DNA of 64,000 nt from Roseomonas populi (GTDB taxonomy: Bacteria > Pseudomonadota > Alphaproteobacteria > Acetobacterales > Acetobacteraceae), in assembly GCF_024594815.1 (NCBI RefSeq), contig NZ_JANJOU010000007.1:124001-188000 (forward strand), written 5' to 3'. A model generated the notes under the pieces. The model had not been told where the DNA came from. It made no database searches and saw only the letters and a program-made list of their open reading frames with translations. Below, in pieces: positions 41,060 through 49,765 of this stretch. The first letter of the stretch is position 1; the number at the start of each line of letters is the position of its first letter. The position numbers and the translations under genes were made by a program.

Positions 41060-42127
41060 TCAGTGCGAGTAGGGGTAGAGCTTCCAGTAGGCCTTGATCA
41101 GCTTCCAGCGATGGGCCAGCCCATCCGGCTCGAAGATGAGGAAGAGGATGATCGCCGCGCCGATCGCCATCTCCCGCAGGAAGGAGATGTTGCCGCCGAT
41201 CTTCAGTGTGCGGTCCAGCGCGCCGCCCGCGACGAGGTCCGCCCCTGTTTGCACAACCTCCGGCAGCGCCACCATGAAGGCCGCGCCCATGAGGCTGCCC
41301 ATGATGGAGCCCAGCCCGCCGATGATCACCATCCCCAGGAACTGGATGGAGAAGAGGATGTTGAACGCCTCCACGCTGACGAAAAGAAGGTGGTGCGCGT
41401 AGAGTGCGCCGCCGACCCCCGCGTAGAAGCTGGCGATCCCGAAGGAGAGCGTACGGTAGTAGGCGAGGTTGATGCCCATGATCTCGGCGGAAAGATAGTG
41501 GTCCCGCACCGCGACCAGGGCGCGCCCGTCCCGGGTCCGCATGAGGTTCGCGGCGCCGATGAACATCACGATGACGAAGGCGAGGACGAGGTAGAAGTAG
41601 CTCTCCTCCCGGTCGAAGGCGAAGCCGCCGATAGCCGGGGATTCCGTGATCCGGCCGGAGACGCCGCCGGTGAACCACTGCGCGCGGGCGAAGAAGTCCT
41701 CCAGGATGAATTGCGCGGCCAGCGTCGCGATCGCGAGATAGAGGCCCTTCAACCGCGCGGCCGGCGCGCCGAAGACCAGCCCCACCACCGCAGTCATCAC
41801 TCCCGCGATCGGGATGCAGAGCAGGACGGGGATCCCGAAGCGCTCGTGCAGCCAGGCGGAGGCGAAGGCGCCGAAGCCGAAGAAGGCCGCGTGTCCGATG
41901 CTGATCTGCCCGCTGAACCCGACGAGAATGTTCAGCCCCAGCGCCGCGATGCCGAGCGTGCCGACGTTGATCAGCAGGCCGAGGAAGTAGCGGTCCAGCA
42001 CGAGGGGGGCGCAGCACAGCAGGGCCAGCCCCGCCCAGAGGCCGATGCGGCTGCCCAAGGTCGGGAAGATGGTGATGTCGGCCCGGTAGCTGGTGCGGAA
42101 GTCGCCGGTCGGCGTCAGCACGGACAT
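41060..42127 (-). CDS. HAAT ABC transporter permease, LivM type
   Basis: 355 residues, about eight to ten membrane helices. Diagnostic blocks: LLINVGTLGIAALGLNILVGFSGQISIGHAAFFGFGAF (the LivM signature), GLYLAIATLAAQFILEDFF, TRDGRALVAVRDHYLSAEIMGINLAYYRTLSFGIASFYAGVGGALYAH and GGLGSIMGSLMGAAFMVALPE. It forms the pore with the LivH protein encoded 4 bp upstream. A 61-bp gap separates it from the binding-protein gene. Confidence 0.95.
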   Translation of the reverse strand: MSVLTPTGDFRTSYRADITIFPTLGSRIGLWAGLALLCCAPLVLDRYFLGLLINVGTLGIAALGLNILVGFSGQISIGHAAFFGFGAFASAWLHERFGIPVLLCIPIAGVMTAVVGLVFGAPAARLKGLYLAIATLAAQFILEDFFARAQWFTGGVSGRITESPAIGGFAFDREESYFYLVLAFVIVMFIGAANLMRTRDGRALVAVRDHYLSAEIMGINLAYYRTLSFGIASFYAGVGGALYAHHLLFVSVEAFNILFSIQFLGMVIIGGLGSIMGSLMGAAFMVALPEVVQTGADLVAGGALDRTLKIGGNISFLREMAIGAAIILFLIFEPDGLAHRWKLIKAYWKLYPYSH

Positions 42128-42131
42128 GGCG

Positions 42132-43025
42132 TCAGATCCGCTCGATGTTCTTCGTGCCGAACAAGCCGTAAGGCTTGATCAGCAGGATCACCAGCAGGGC
42201 GTAGAAGGGCGCCACTTGATACATGTTGCCGATGTTCAGCCACTCGCTGTCCACGTACTGCGCCAGGTTCTCCAGCACGCCGACGATCAGCCCACCCAGG
42301 ACCGCGCCAACCACAGAATCCAGCCCGCCGAGGATGACGGCCGGGAAAACCTTGATCCCGTAAACCGAGAGCGCGGCCGAGACACCGTTCACCATGCCCA
42401 CCGTGACCCCCGCCACCGCCGAAACGGCCGCAGAGATCGCCCAGGCCATGGCGAAGACGCGCGGGACGGAGATGCCGAGCGACTGCGCCACCTGCTGGTC
42501 GAAAGCCGTGGCGCGCATGGCCAGCCCGTGGCGGGAGTAGCGGAAGAACCACCCGAACCCCGCCATGATGGCGAGCGAGATGCCAAGCGAGAGCAGATAG
42601 GCCGACTGCACCTCCAGCCCCAGCACCGAGACGCGCTCAGCCCCGAACACAGCCGGGAAGGGCTTCGCGAAGACACCGAAGATCCACTTCATCAGCGCCT
42701 GGAAGAAGATGCCCAGCCCGATCGTGGCCATGATCACGCTGATCACGGGCTCCCCGATCAGCGGCCGCAGCACCACCGCCTGCAGGATGATGCCGAACAG
42801 CGTCATGAAGACCAGGGTGAAGACGAACCCCACGGCGAAGGGTAGCTGCCACTCGGTCAGGAACCACCAGCAAACCCAGGCGCCGACGAGGAGGAACTCC
42901 CCCTGGGCGAAGTTCACCACCTGCGATGCCTTGTAGATCAGCACGAAGGACATGGCGACGACGCCGTATAGCGCGCCGACGATCAGCCCGTTGATGAGGA
43001 GCTGGAGAAGGAAGGACCCGCCCAT
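42132..43025 (-). CDS. HAAT ABC transporter permease, LivH type
   Basis: 297 residues with about eight membrane helices: LLINGLIVGALYGVVAMSFVLIYKASQVVNFAQGEFLLVGAW is the LivH N-terminal signature, followed by RYSRHGLAMRATAFDQQVAQSLGISVPRVFAMAWAISAAVSAVAG and FPAVILGGLDSVVGAVLGGLIVGVLENLA. It forms the translocation pore with the LivM protein. It sits 2 bp downstream of the acyl-CoA synthetase gene, so transport and activation genes are interleaved in one transcript. Confidence 0.95.
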   Translation of the reverse strand: MGGSFLLQLLINGLIVGALYGVVAMSFVLIYKASQVVNFAQGEFLLVGAWVCWWFLTEWQLPFAVGFVFTLVFMTLFGIILQAVVLRPLIGEPVISVIMATIGLGIFFQALMKWIFGVFAKPFPAVFGAERVSVLGLEVQSAYLLSLGISLAIMAGFGWFFRYSRHGLAMRATAFDQQVAQSLGISVPRVFAMAWAISAAVSAVAGVTVGMVNGVSAALSVYGIKVFPAVILGGLDSVVGAVLGGLIVGVLENLAQYVDSEWLNIGNMYQVAPFYALLVILLIKPYGLFGTKNIERI

Positions 43026-43027
43026 GC

Positions 43028-44932
43028 TCAGGCCGCCTCCATCGCGCGGTCCATCGAGGCGACGCGAAGGGTGGTCCGCACGCGCTGCTTCGTGCCGTCC
43101 TGGAAGGTGATGGTGGTGTCCACGGGGATCTGCTCCTCGCCGGCGTAGATCGCATCGATAATCGCGCCGTAGTTCCGGTTGATCACGCCGCGCCGAACCT
43201 TGCGCGTGCGGGTCAGCTCCTCGTCATCGGCGTCCAGCTCCTTGTAGAGCAGCACGAACTCGCGGATTCGCTGCGCAGGCGGCAGGGTGGCGTTCACCTT
43301 CTCCACCTCGGCCCGCAGCAGATCCAGCACCTGCGGGCGTGCGGAGAGGTCGGAGTAGGTGGTGAAGGAGATCCGGCTGCGCTCCGCCCACTTGGAAACG
43401 ATCGGGAAGCGGATGCAGATCAGGGCCGCCAGATGCGGCCGCCCATCGCCCAGCACCACGGCCTCCGCGACATAGGGGCTGAACTTCAGCTTGTTCTCGA
43501 TGAACTGCGGGCTGAATCTCTCGCCGCGCTGCGTGGTGGCGATGTCCTTCACGCGGTCGATGACGACAAGCTGCCCGTCCTTGTCGAAGTATCCGGCATC
43601 CCCGGTGTGCAGCCAGCCGTCCCGGACGTCAGAATTCTCCACCACGCCGTGATAGCCGCTGAACATGTTGCCGTGGCGGGTCACGATCTCGCCCACGCCG
43701 TTGGCGTCGGGATCCAGCACCCGCAGCTCCACGCCCTCAAAGGCAACGCCCACCGTGTCCAGGCTCACCGCCTCCGGTCGGTGCAGCGTATAGGCGCCGA
43801 GCAGCTCGGTCTGGCCGTAGAGCTGGCGCAGCGGCACGCCCATGGCCTGGAAGAAGCGGAAGGTGTCCGGCCCCATGGCCGCGCCGCCGGTGGCCGCGGA
43901 GGTCAGGCGGGTGAAGCCCAGCCTGTCCCGCAGCGCGCGGAACAGCAGCAGGTTCGCCAGCCGGGATCGCCGCCCCTTCGCCTGTGCGGCCAGCCCGAGC
44001 TTCAGCCCCAGCTCGAAGGCGCGGCGCTTGAGCGGGGAGGCGTCCATCACCTTCGCCCGCACCTCGGCCGCGATCGTCTCCCACACGCGGGGCGCCAGCA
44101 GCACGAAGCTCGGCCCGATCTCCCGCAGGTCGGCCATCGTCGTCTCCGGCTCCTCCACGAAGGAGACGCGCATCCGCGCGACCAGCCCGAAGCCGAGGAC
44201 GTACATCTGCTCCATGATCCAGGGCAGCGGCAGGACGGAGACGTACTCGTCCGCCGGGCCCTTCGGATCGGCCGTCAGATAGGTCTCTGCGTGCCGCACC
44301 AGCGCGCGCCCGCAGAGCATCGCGAGCTTCGGGCGCGAGGTGGTGCCGGAGGTTGTGCAGAGGATCGCGCAGCGCTCGCCGTCGGTTGCGTCCACCAGTC
44401 GGTCCCACGCCGCCGGATCCGCTGCGTGCGCCGCCTCGCCGGAGGCAACCAGATCCGCCATCGGCAGGAGGCGGGCATCCCCGTACTTCCGCATCCCACG
44501 CGGGTCGGAATAGATGATGTGCCGCAGCCCAGGCACGGAATCCGCGACGTTGAGGAGCTTGTCCACCTGCTCCTCGTCCTCCGCGATCACCACCGTCGCG
44601 CCGGCGCGGGAGAGAAGGTCGGCGACCTCGTCCTCCAGCCCGTCGCGGTAGAGGCCGAGGGAGCGGGCGCCGAGCGCGTGGGCGGCGATCTCACCCATTA
44701 CCCAGTCCGGCCGGTTGTCGCCGATCAGGGCGATCACCGCCTCATCCCCGATGCCCATCCTGCGCAGGCCGAGCGCGATGGCGCGGGTGCGTGCCTCGTA
44801 CTCGGCCCAGGTGAAGCAGCGCCAAATGCCGAATGCCTTCTCGCGCAGCGCCACCTCGCCGCCATGGTCGCGCGCGTTGCGGCGGAGAAGGCGTGGCAGC
44901 GTGTCCTCGGGCGCCCGGGCAGGGGCGCTCAT
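43028..44932 (-). CDS. AMP-dependent long-chain acyl/aryl-CoA synthetase (FadD15-like)
   Basis: 634 residues from ATG 44932, overlapping the LivG stop by 4 bp. Adenylate-forming motifs: CTTSGTTSRPKLAMLCGR (phosphate loop), YGQTELLGAYTLHRPEA, DGWLHTGDAGYFDKDGQLVVIDR and the hinge after VKDIATTQRGERFSPQFIENKL, the pattern of the large FAA1/FadD15 long-chain ligases. Such genes lie inside HAAT operons in many proteobacteria and probably trap the imported carboxylate as a CoA ester. Substrate length or aromaticity cannot be told from sequence. A second, PaaK-like ligase closes the same operon. Confidence 0.93.
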   Translation of the reverse strand: MSAPARAPEDTLPRLLRRNARDHGGEVALREKAFGIWRCFTWAEYEARTRAIALGLRRMGIGDEAVIALIGDNRPDWVMGEIAAHALGARSLGLYRDGLEDEVADLLSRAGATVVIAEDEEQVDKLLNVADSVPGLRHIIYSDPRGMRKYGDARLLPMADLVASGEAAHAADPAAWDRLVDATDGERCAILCTTSGTTSRPKLAMLCGRALVRHAETYLTADPKGPADEYVSVLPLPWIMEQMYVLGFGLVARMRVSFVEEPETTMADLREIGPSFVLLAPRVWETIAAEVRAKVMDASPLKRRAFELGLKLGLAAQAKGRRSRLANLLLFRALRDRLGFTRLTSAATGGAAMGPDTFRFFQAMGVPLRQLYGQTELLGAYTLHRPEAVSLDTVGVAFEGVELRVLDPDANGVGEIVTRHGNMFSGYHGVVENSDVRDGWLHTGDAGYFDKDGQLVVIDRVKDIATTQRGERFSPQFIENKLKFSPYVAEAVVLGDGRPHLAALICIRFPIVSKWAERSRISFTTYSDLSARPQVLDLLRAEVEKVNATLPPAQRIREFVLLYKELDADDEELTRTRKVRRGVINRNYGAIIDAIYAGEEQIPVDTTITFQDGTKQRVRTTLRVASMDRAMEAA

Positions 44933-45732
44933 GCGGCCACCGGCTCCGGCATCGCGTCGTCCTCGCCGAGATAGGCGCGGCGCACCTCCGGATGGGCCAG
45001 CACGTCTTCCGGCCGCCCTTCCGTCAGCTTGCGGCCGAAATCGAGCACCATGACACGGTGCGAGATGTCCATCACCACGTCCATGTCGTGCTCGATCATC
45101 ATCACGGTCATGCCCCACTCCTCGTTGAGGTCGAGGATGGTGCGGGCCATGTCCTCCTTCTCCTCGAGGTTCATGCCCGCCATCGGCTCGTCGAGGAGGA
45201 GCAGCTTGGGCCGCAACGCGACGGCCCGGGCCAGCTCCACCTGCTTCCGAAGCCCGTAGGAAAGCGTGCCGGCCTGCGCCTTGCGGATGTGCTGGATGCC
45301 CAGGAAGTCGATGATCTCCTCGACCTCACGCCGGTGCGCCAACTCCTCCTTCTGCGCTCCGCCGAACCAGTAGGCCATGCCCGAGAGGAACCCGGAGCGC
45401 AGCAGGTGGTGCCGGCCGACCATGATGTTGTCCAGCACGCTCATGTGCCCGAACAGCGCGAGATTCTGGAAGGTGCGGCCGATGCCGATCGCGGCGCGGC
45501 GGTTGGGGCGCATCCGCGTGATGTCGTGCCCGTCGAACAGGATGCGACCTTCCGTCGGGCGATAGCGGCCGGAGACGAGATTCAGCATAGACGTTTTGCC
45601 CGCGCCGTTCGGGCCGATCACGGAGAAGACCTCGCCCTGCCGAACGGCGAAGGACACGTCCGTCAACGCCCTGATGCCGCCGAAGCGCAGGGACACGGAA
45701 TCCGCCTGCAGGATCGGCGCGTGCTCGCCCAC
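44929..45732 (-). CDS. HAAT ABC transporter ATPase, LivG type
   Basis: 267 residues from GTG 45732, with GAGGGAG 7 bp upstream. Walker A GPNGAGKTSMLNLVSG, signature LSYGLRKQVELARAVAL, Walker B LLLLDEPMAGMN and switch His in MMIEHDMDVVM are present. The signature's second Gly is replaced as is usual in LivG proteins, and the insertion NIMVGRHHLLRSGFLSGMAYWFGGAQKEEL is typical. First gene of the minus-strand operon of ATPase, ligase, permeases, binding protein, ATPase and PaaK-like ligase. A 12-bp palindrome lies 41 bp ahead of the start. Confidence 0.95.
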   Translation of the reverse strand: MGEHAPILQADSVSLRFGGIRALTDVSFAVRQGEVFSVIGPNGAGKTSMLNLVSGRYRPTEGRILFDGHDITRMRPNRRAAIGIGRTFQNLALFGHMSVLDNIMVGRHHLLRSGFLSGMAYWFGGAQKEELAHRREVEEIIDFLGIQHIRKAQAGTLSYGLRKQVELARAVALRPKLLLLDEPMAGMNLEEKEDMARTILDLNEEWGMTVMMIEHDMDVVMDISHRVMVLDFGRKLTEGRPEDVLAHPEVRRAYLGEDDAMPEPVAA

Positions 45733-45772
45733 CCGAACGCTCCCTCAGCTTATTTCTTGTCGTTAACATGGC

Positions 45773-45784
45773 GGGTGATCACCC
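45773..45784. promoter_or_regulatory. Perfect 12-bp palindrome ahead of transporter operon
   Basis: GGGTGATCACCC, 41 bp upstream of the LivG start and the only perfect palindrome of this length noticed in that leader. A palindrome of this size occurs by chance several times in 64 kb, so operator function rests on position alone. Confidence 0.3.
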
Positions 45785-45832
45785 CCGAAGGCAAGAGGGA
45801 TGGTCGCCGCGCCACGGTGAGGAACGCGTTGC

Positions 45833-46348
45833 TCAGGCGCCGGACGCCGCCGGCAAGTGGCCTGCCACCGACTGTCGTGCGGCTCCCTCATCTGCCTCCG
45901 CGATAGGGTCCGCGATGCGGGCGTACTCCTGCGCGATCTCCGGCAGTCGATCGCCCTTCACCCGCCACGCAAGGTCGCGCGCCAGGTAATTGCCGGAAAT
46001 CATCTGCTTCCTAAGTCGCGCGGGGATCTTCCCGAGCCCAGCAGGTCCAAGAGGTGGTCGTACGCTTCATCGCTGGGAGGACATTGCGAAGCTCGATCCA
46101 GGGATGGTGTGCCGAACTTATAGAAGTTGTCAAATCTGTCCTGCGAAGGAGAAATATGGAACCTCGATTGGACAGGTTGGCCGAAGAGCCAGGGCTAGGA
46201 GGGCGAAGTGATCGTGGAGTCGAAAAGGCACGTCGCGCCAGGCGGCCTGCCTGAACAAACGCGACGCGCAGTGCCCGACCGCACCGGCAACGGTGCCCAT
46301 GGTGCTGCCGAACTTCCCCTTCTCCGCGCGGGTGATCATGTCCTCCAT
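45833..46348 (-). pseudogene. Decayed gene remnant with frame changes
   Basis: Three overlapping minus-strand segments read as one protein if two frame changes are allowed. ATG 46348 or 46339 (GGGAGG upstream) gives MITRAEKGKFGSTMGTVAGA and runs to a stop at 46130; a second frame, about 46140 to 46030, gives DRFDNFYKFGTPSLDRASQ and DEAYDHLLDLLGSG; a third gives KIPARLRKQMISGNYLARDL and RLPEIAQEYARIADPIAEAD, ending TGA 45833. Third positions are mostly G/C in the outer segments, weaker in the middle, as in a gene losing selection. Roughly 170 residues in total. I do not recognise the family. It lies directly upstream of the transporter operon, so a lost regulator is conceivable. Confidence 0.4.
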
Positions 46349-46392
46349 CCTCCCACCGACCGAGCGCCGCCCTCGAATCTGGGCGTTAGAGC

Positions 46393-46800
46393 ATGAAGAT
46401 ATCCCGCGTCCGGCCAAATCCTCCCCACATGCGGGCCGGTCAGGATAGGCGCGTCGCTATCCACACCGAAAGCAACTCGCTCTGCCCACTGCCGGAGCTG
46501 GACCCTTGCGCGGACGGCCGCATGGCCGGCTCCTCACACCCGAAGGTGCTCTCCCACGTCTATCGCCTGCACGCGGCGCGGTACGTCCTCGGCACATCTC
46601 TGCCGCTGCTGAACCACGAGGACCAGGGCTTCTGGGGCGTGGCGGCCCGCAAGCAGCCGCCGCGCCGCCGGGCGCCAGCCCAACCTTTGGCTGACGCGCG
46701 ATCACCCGCGCGAGGTCGATACACTTCTAGCCCGTTTGCAGCGTAGGCTGGCGGAAGGCGGGGAACGGGCCGGCGGCCCGACGCCCTGCCCTGACAAGAA
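46393..46800 (+). pseudogene. Second decayed or frameshifted coding remnant
   Basis: A plus-strand frame from 46393 contains a stretch with very high third-position GC, ESNSLCPLPELDPCADGRMA, SSHPKVLSHVYRLHAARYVL and GTSLPLLNHEDQGFWGVAAR. It then degrades, while an adjacent frame from about 46685 continues naturally as QPNLWLTRDHPREVDTLLAR and LQRRLAEGGERAGGPTPCPD. A single frame change near 46670-46690 would join them. No start with a ribosome-binding site is visible. Family not recognised. Together with the minus-strand remnant it makes 45.8-46.8 kb a small gene graveyard with lower GC than its surroundings. Confidence 0.35.
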
Positions 46801-46820
46801 CGAGAGTGAGGACACCGAGG

Positions 46821-47807
46821 ATGCAACGTCGAACCCTTCTCCAGGCCGCGCTCGGCGGCGCCGCCCTTTCGCCCCTGGCCGCGCCCGCCGTTCGCGCCCA
46901 GGGCAGCGGCGCCGGATTTGATCACGTGATCCGCTTGATCATCCCGAACGCCCCGGGCGGTACCAGCGACATCCTGGCCCGCCTGATGGCGCCGGAGATG
47001 ACGAAGGCGCTGGGTCAGAACGTGGTCGTGGAGAACCGCGCCGGCGCCGGCGGCAACATCGGGGCCGAGCTGGTCGCGAAGAGCCCGCCGGATGCCCACA
47101 CCGTCCTGCTGATGGACCTGACGACGCTGGCGACCAACCCCGCGCTTTTCCCGCGTCTGGGCTTCAAGAACACGGAGCTGGCGCCGGTCAGCATGCTGAT
47201 CTACGCGCCCTACATCCTGGGCGTCGCCAACAACCTGAACATCCGCACGGCGCAGGAACTGGCCGCCTACGCCAAGGCGAACCCGGGCAAGCTGAACGCG
47301 GCGAATGCCGGCACCGGCACCTCCACCCACCTGACCCTCGTGCAGCTGGAAGATGCCTTCGGCACGCCGATGACGCACGTGCCCTATCGCGGCGGTGCGC
47401 CGGCCCTGCTGGCGGTCAGCACCGGAGAGGCCAGCATCACCGCGCAGGGCGCCACCCAGTCCCAGACCTTCGCGCTGAGCGGCCAGATGCGGGCCGTCGC
47501 CGTCACCGGGCCGGAGCGCATGGCGAGCCTGCCGGACGTACCCACCTTTAAGGAGCTGAACTGGCCCGCGGCGGAGGCCGGCACCTGGCAGGGCATGATG
47601 GTCCAGGCCAACTCCCCGCCGGCCCTAATCGCGAAGCTGCACGAGAGCGCGCGCGAGGCTCTGCGTGCGCCGCCCGTCGCGGCGAAGCTGCGTGAGCTCG
47701 GCGCCACCCAGCGCACGGACGGCCCGCAGCAGCTTGCGGCCTGGCTGGCGAGTTCCACCGAGACCTACACGAAGCTCATCCGGGACCACAGCATCCAGGC
47801 GGATTAG
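46821..47807 (+). CDS. Bug/TctC-family binding protein, orphan
   Basis: 328 residues from ATG 46821; GTG 46806 is an in-frame alternative. The Tat-like signal QRRTLLQAALGGAALSPLAAPAVRAQ precedes Bug motifs VIRLIIPNAPGGTSDILARLM, VENRAGAGGNIGAELVAKS, NAGTGTSTHLTLVQLEDAFG, THVPYRGGAPALLAVSTGEA and LPDVPTFKELNWPAAEAGTW. Periplasmic carboxylate binder. No TctAB genes are near. The convergent dehydrogenase at 47932 acts on an organic-acid semialdehyde, so the ligand could be a related sugar acid or dicarboxylate, a guess from neighbourhood. Confidence 0.93.
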   Translation: MQRRTLLQAALGGAALSPLAAPAVRAQGSGAGFDHVIRLIIPNAPGGTSDILARLMAPEMTKALGQNVVVENRAGAGGNIGAELVAKSPPDAHTVLLMDLTTLATNPALFPRLGFKNTELAPVSMLIYAPYILGVANNLNIRTAQELAAYAKANPGKLNAANAGTGTSTHLTLVQLEDAFGTPMTHVPYRGGAPALLAVSTGEASITAQGATQSQTFALSGQMRAVAVTGPERMASLPDVPTFKELNWPAAEAGTWQGMMVQANSPPALIAKLHESAREALRAPPVAAKLRELGATQRTDGPQQLAAWLASSTETYTKLIRDHSIQAD

Positions 47808-47823
47808 CCGGCGCGCGAATGCC

Positions 47824-47853
47824 GCACCGCCGGGGCACGGTTCCCGGCGGTGC
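47824..47853. terminator. Strong bidirectional hairpin
   Basis: GCACCGCCGGG (47824-47834) pairs perfectly over 11 bp with CCCGGCGGTGC (47843-47853), 8-base loop. It lies 16 bp after the Bug gene and 78 bp from the stop of the convergent dehydrogenase, the best stem in the window. There is no T-run. Confidence 0.6.
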
Positions 47854-47931
47854 AGACGGTCCCGCCATATCCCCGCCTGGGCTGGGGAGGCGCCGTGCCC
47901 GGGTCAGGCGCGGCACCCCTCTCCGGACCGT

Positions 47932-49515
47932 TCAGGCCTGGCCGAGCACCCCGTCCACGCGGCGGAACAGGCCCATCGGGTTGCCATCGCGCAGCGCGGG
48001 CGGCAGCAGGGCGTCCGGCATGTCCTGATAGCAGACGGGCCGCAGGAACCGGGTGATGGCGAGCGTGCCGACGGAGGTGGAGCGGCCATCGGCGGTGGAG
48101 GGGTAGGGCCCGCCATGCACCATGGCGTGGCTCACCTCCACGCCCGTGGGGTAGCCGTTGACGAGGATGCGCCCCACACGCCGCTCCAGCACCGGCAGCA
48201 GCAGCCTTGCCATCTCCACGTCGCCCTCCTCCATCTGGATGGTCGCGGTCAGCTGCCCTTCCAGTCCCTCGGCCAGGCGCAGCATCGTCTCCGTGTCCGG
48301 GCAGCGGATGACCAGGGAGGCTGCGCCGAAGACCTCTTCGGCCAGCGCCGGATCCTCCATGAAGTGGGCAGCCGTGGTCTCGAACAGCGCCGCCTCGCCC
48401 TGGGTGGAGGCGGTGGCGAGCTGGCCGGAAGCCACCTTGCGCACCCGATTGTTGCCCGCGAGGTGAGACACACCGGTCTGGTAGGCCGAGAGGATGCCGG
48501 GTGTCAGCATGGTCTGGGCCGGCGCGCCGCCCAGCGCCTCCGTGGCGGAGGAGAGGAAGGTGTCGAGCTCCGGGCCCTCAAGGGCCAGGACGAGGCCGGG
48601 GTTGGTGCAGAACTGGCCGGCGCCGAGGGTGAGCGAGCCCACGAAGCCCTTGCCGATCGCCGCCGCCCGCTTCGCCATGGCCTGGGGCAGCAGGAAGACT
48701 GGGTTGATGCTGCTCATCTCCGCGTAGACCGGGATGGGCTCGGGGCGGGCGGCCGCGGTCTTCATCAGCGCGGTGCCGCCGGCGCGTGAGCCGGTGAAGC
48801 CCACGGCCTTGATGCGCGCATCGGCCACCAGCCCCTGGCCGACCACCTGGCCGGAGCCGAAGAGCACGGAGAAGACGCCCTCCGGCAGGCCGCAGGCGCG
48901 CACCGCCGCCTGGATCGCCCGCCCGACCAGCTCGGAGGTGCCGGGATGGGCGGAATGGGCCTTCACCACCACCGGGCAGCCGGCGGCGAGCGCCGAGGCG
49001 GTGTCGCCGCCGCCCACCGAGAAGGCGAGCGGGAAGTTGGACGCCCCGAACACCGCCACGGGCCCGAGCGGGATCATGCGCAGCCGAAGATCCGGGCGGG
49101 GCAGGGGGGCGCGCTCCGGGAGGGCCGGGTCGATCCGTGCGGTGAGGTAGGTGCCGTCCCGCACCTCGGAGGCGAAGAGGCGGAGCTGGCCGACGGTGCG
49201 GCCGCGCTCGCCCTCCAGCCGCCCGCGCGGCAGGCCGCTCTCGGCCATGGCGCGGGTGATCAGCTCGTCGCCGATATCCAGGATGTTCTGGGCACAGGTT
49301 TCCAGGAAGGCGGCGCGCGCCTCGGGCGTGGTCTCACGGTAGGTGTCGAAGGCCGCCCAGGCGAGCGCGCAGGCGCGCTCCACATCCGCCGAGGTGCCGC
49401 CGCCATAGGCGGGCTCCATCGGCTGCCCGCTGGCCGCCTCGATTGCACGAACCGGCTTGTCGGTGCCGCGCACCGCAGCCCCGCCGATCAGCATCTCGCC
49501 GGTGATCGTGGTCAT
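47932..49515 (-). CDS. NADP-type aldehyde dehydrogenase, 2-oxoglutarate-semialdehyde class
   Basis: 527 residues from ATG 49515. The active-site Cys lies in [14 protein letters not shown], the general-base Glu in [15 protein letters not shown], and the cofactor region is [40 protein letters not shown]. This exact motif set marks the NADP-dependent class that includes 2,5-dioxovalerate (2-oxoglutarate semialdehyde) dehydrogenase, the last step in non-phosphorylated catabolism of pentoses, hexarates and hydroxyproline. It would link to the hexarate-type dehydratase operon at 23-28 kb, though the genes are 20 kb apart. Divergent from the decarboxylase gene; 49516-49765 shows no gene. Confidence 0.93.
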   Translation of the reverse strand: MTTITGEMLIGGAAVRGTDKPVRAIEAASGQPMEPAYGGGTSADVERACALAWAAFDTYRETTPEARAAFLETCAQNILDIGDELITRAMAESGLPRGRLEGERGRTVGQLRLFASEVRDGTYLTARIDPALPERAPLPRPDLRLRMIPLGPVAVFGASNFPLAFSVGGGDTASALAAGCPVVVKAHSAHPGTSELVGRAIQAAVRACGLPEGVFSVLFGSGQVVGQGLVADARIKAVGFTGSRAGGTALMKTAAARPEPIPVYAEMSSINPVFLLPQAMAKRAAAIGKGFVGSLTLGAGQFCTNPGLVLALEGPELDTFLSSATEALGGAPAQTMLTPGILSAYQTGVSHLAGNNRVRKVASGQLATASTQGEAALFETTAAHFMEDPALAEEVFGAASLVIRCPDTETMLRLAEGLEGQLTATIQMEEGDVEMARLLLPVLERRVGRILVNGYPTGVEVSHAMVHGGPYPSTADGRSTSVGTLAITRFLRPVCYQDMPDALLPPALRDGNPMGLFRRVDGVLGQA

Positions 49516-49765
49516 GGATGGCTCCTCCTTCGATCTCTTCCCGCCTGCGGCCGCTCTGGCACCCGGGAACGTTCCGCGTGTGTAGGGCGGCCCATCCGCC
49601 TTGGCGAGAAGCAACCTGCCACGGGCGGGGAGGCTGCGCGGGATGGCGGCACCGGCCGGGGTCCGCTCGACTCGGCTATCGAATCGTCATGGAGGCGCGA
49701 TTGACGCCTTTCGGCACCTTCGGCAAGGCGGCTCGCCCCAGTGGGCCGGGAAGGGATACGCTGCC

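Noticed and set aside
49566-49575. Palindrome GGAACGTTCC ahead of the aldehyde dehydrogenase gene
   Set aside because: It is at the same chance level as other 10-bp palindromes, with no repeat and no adjacent regulator gene.
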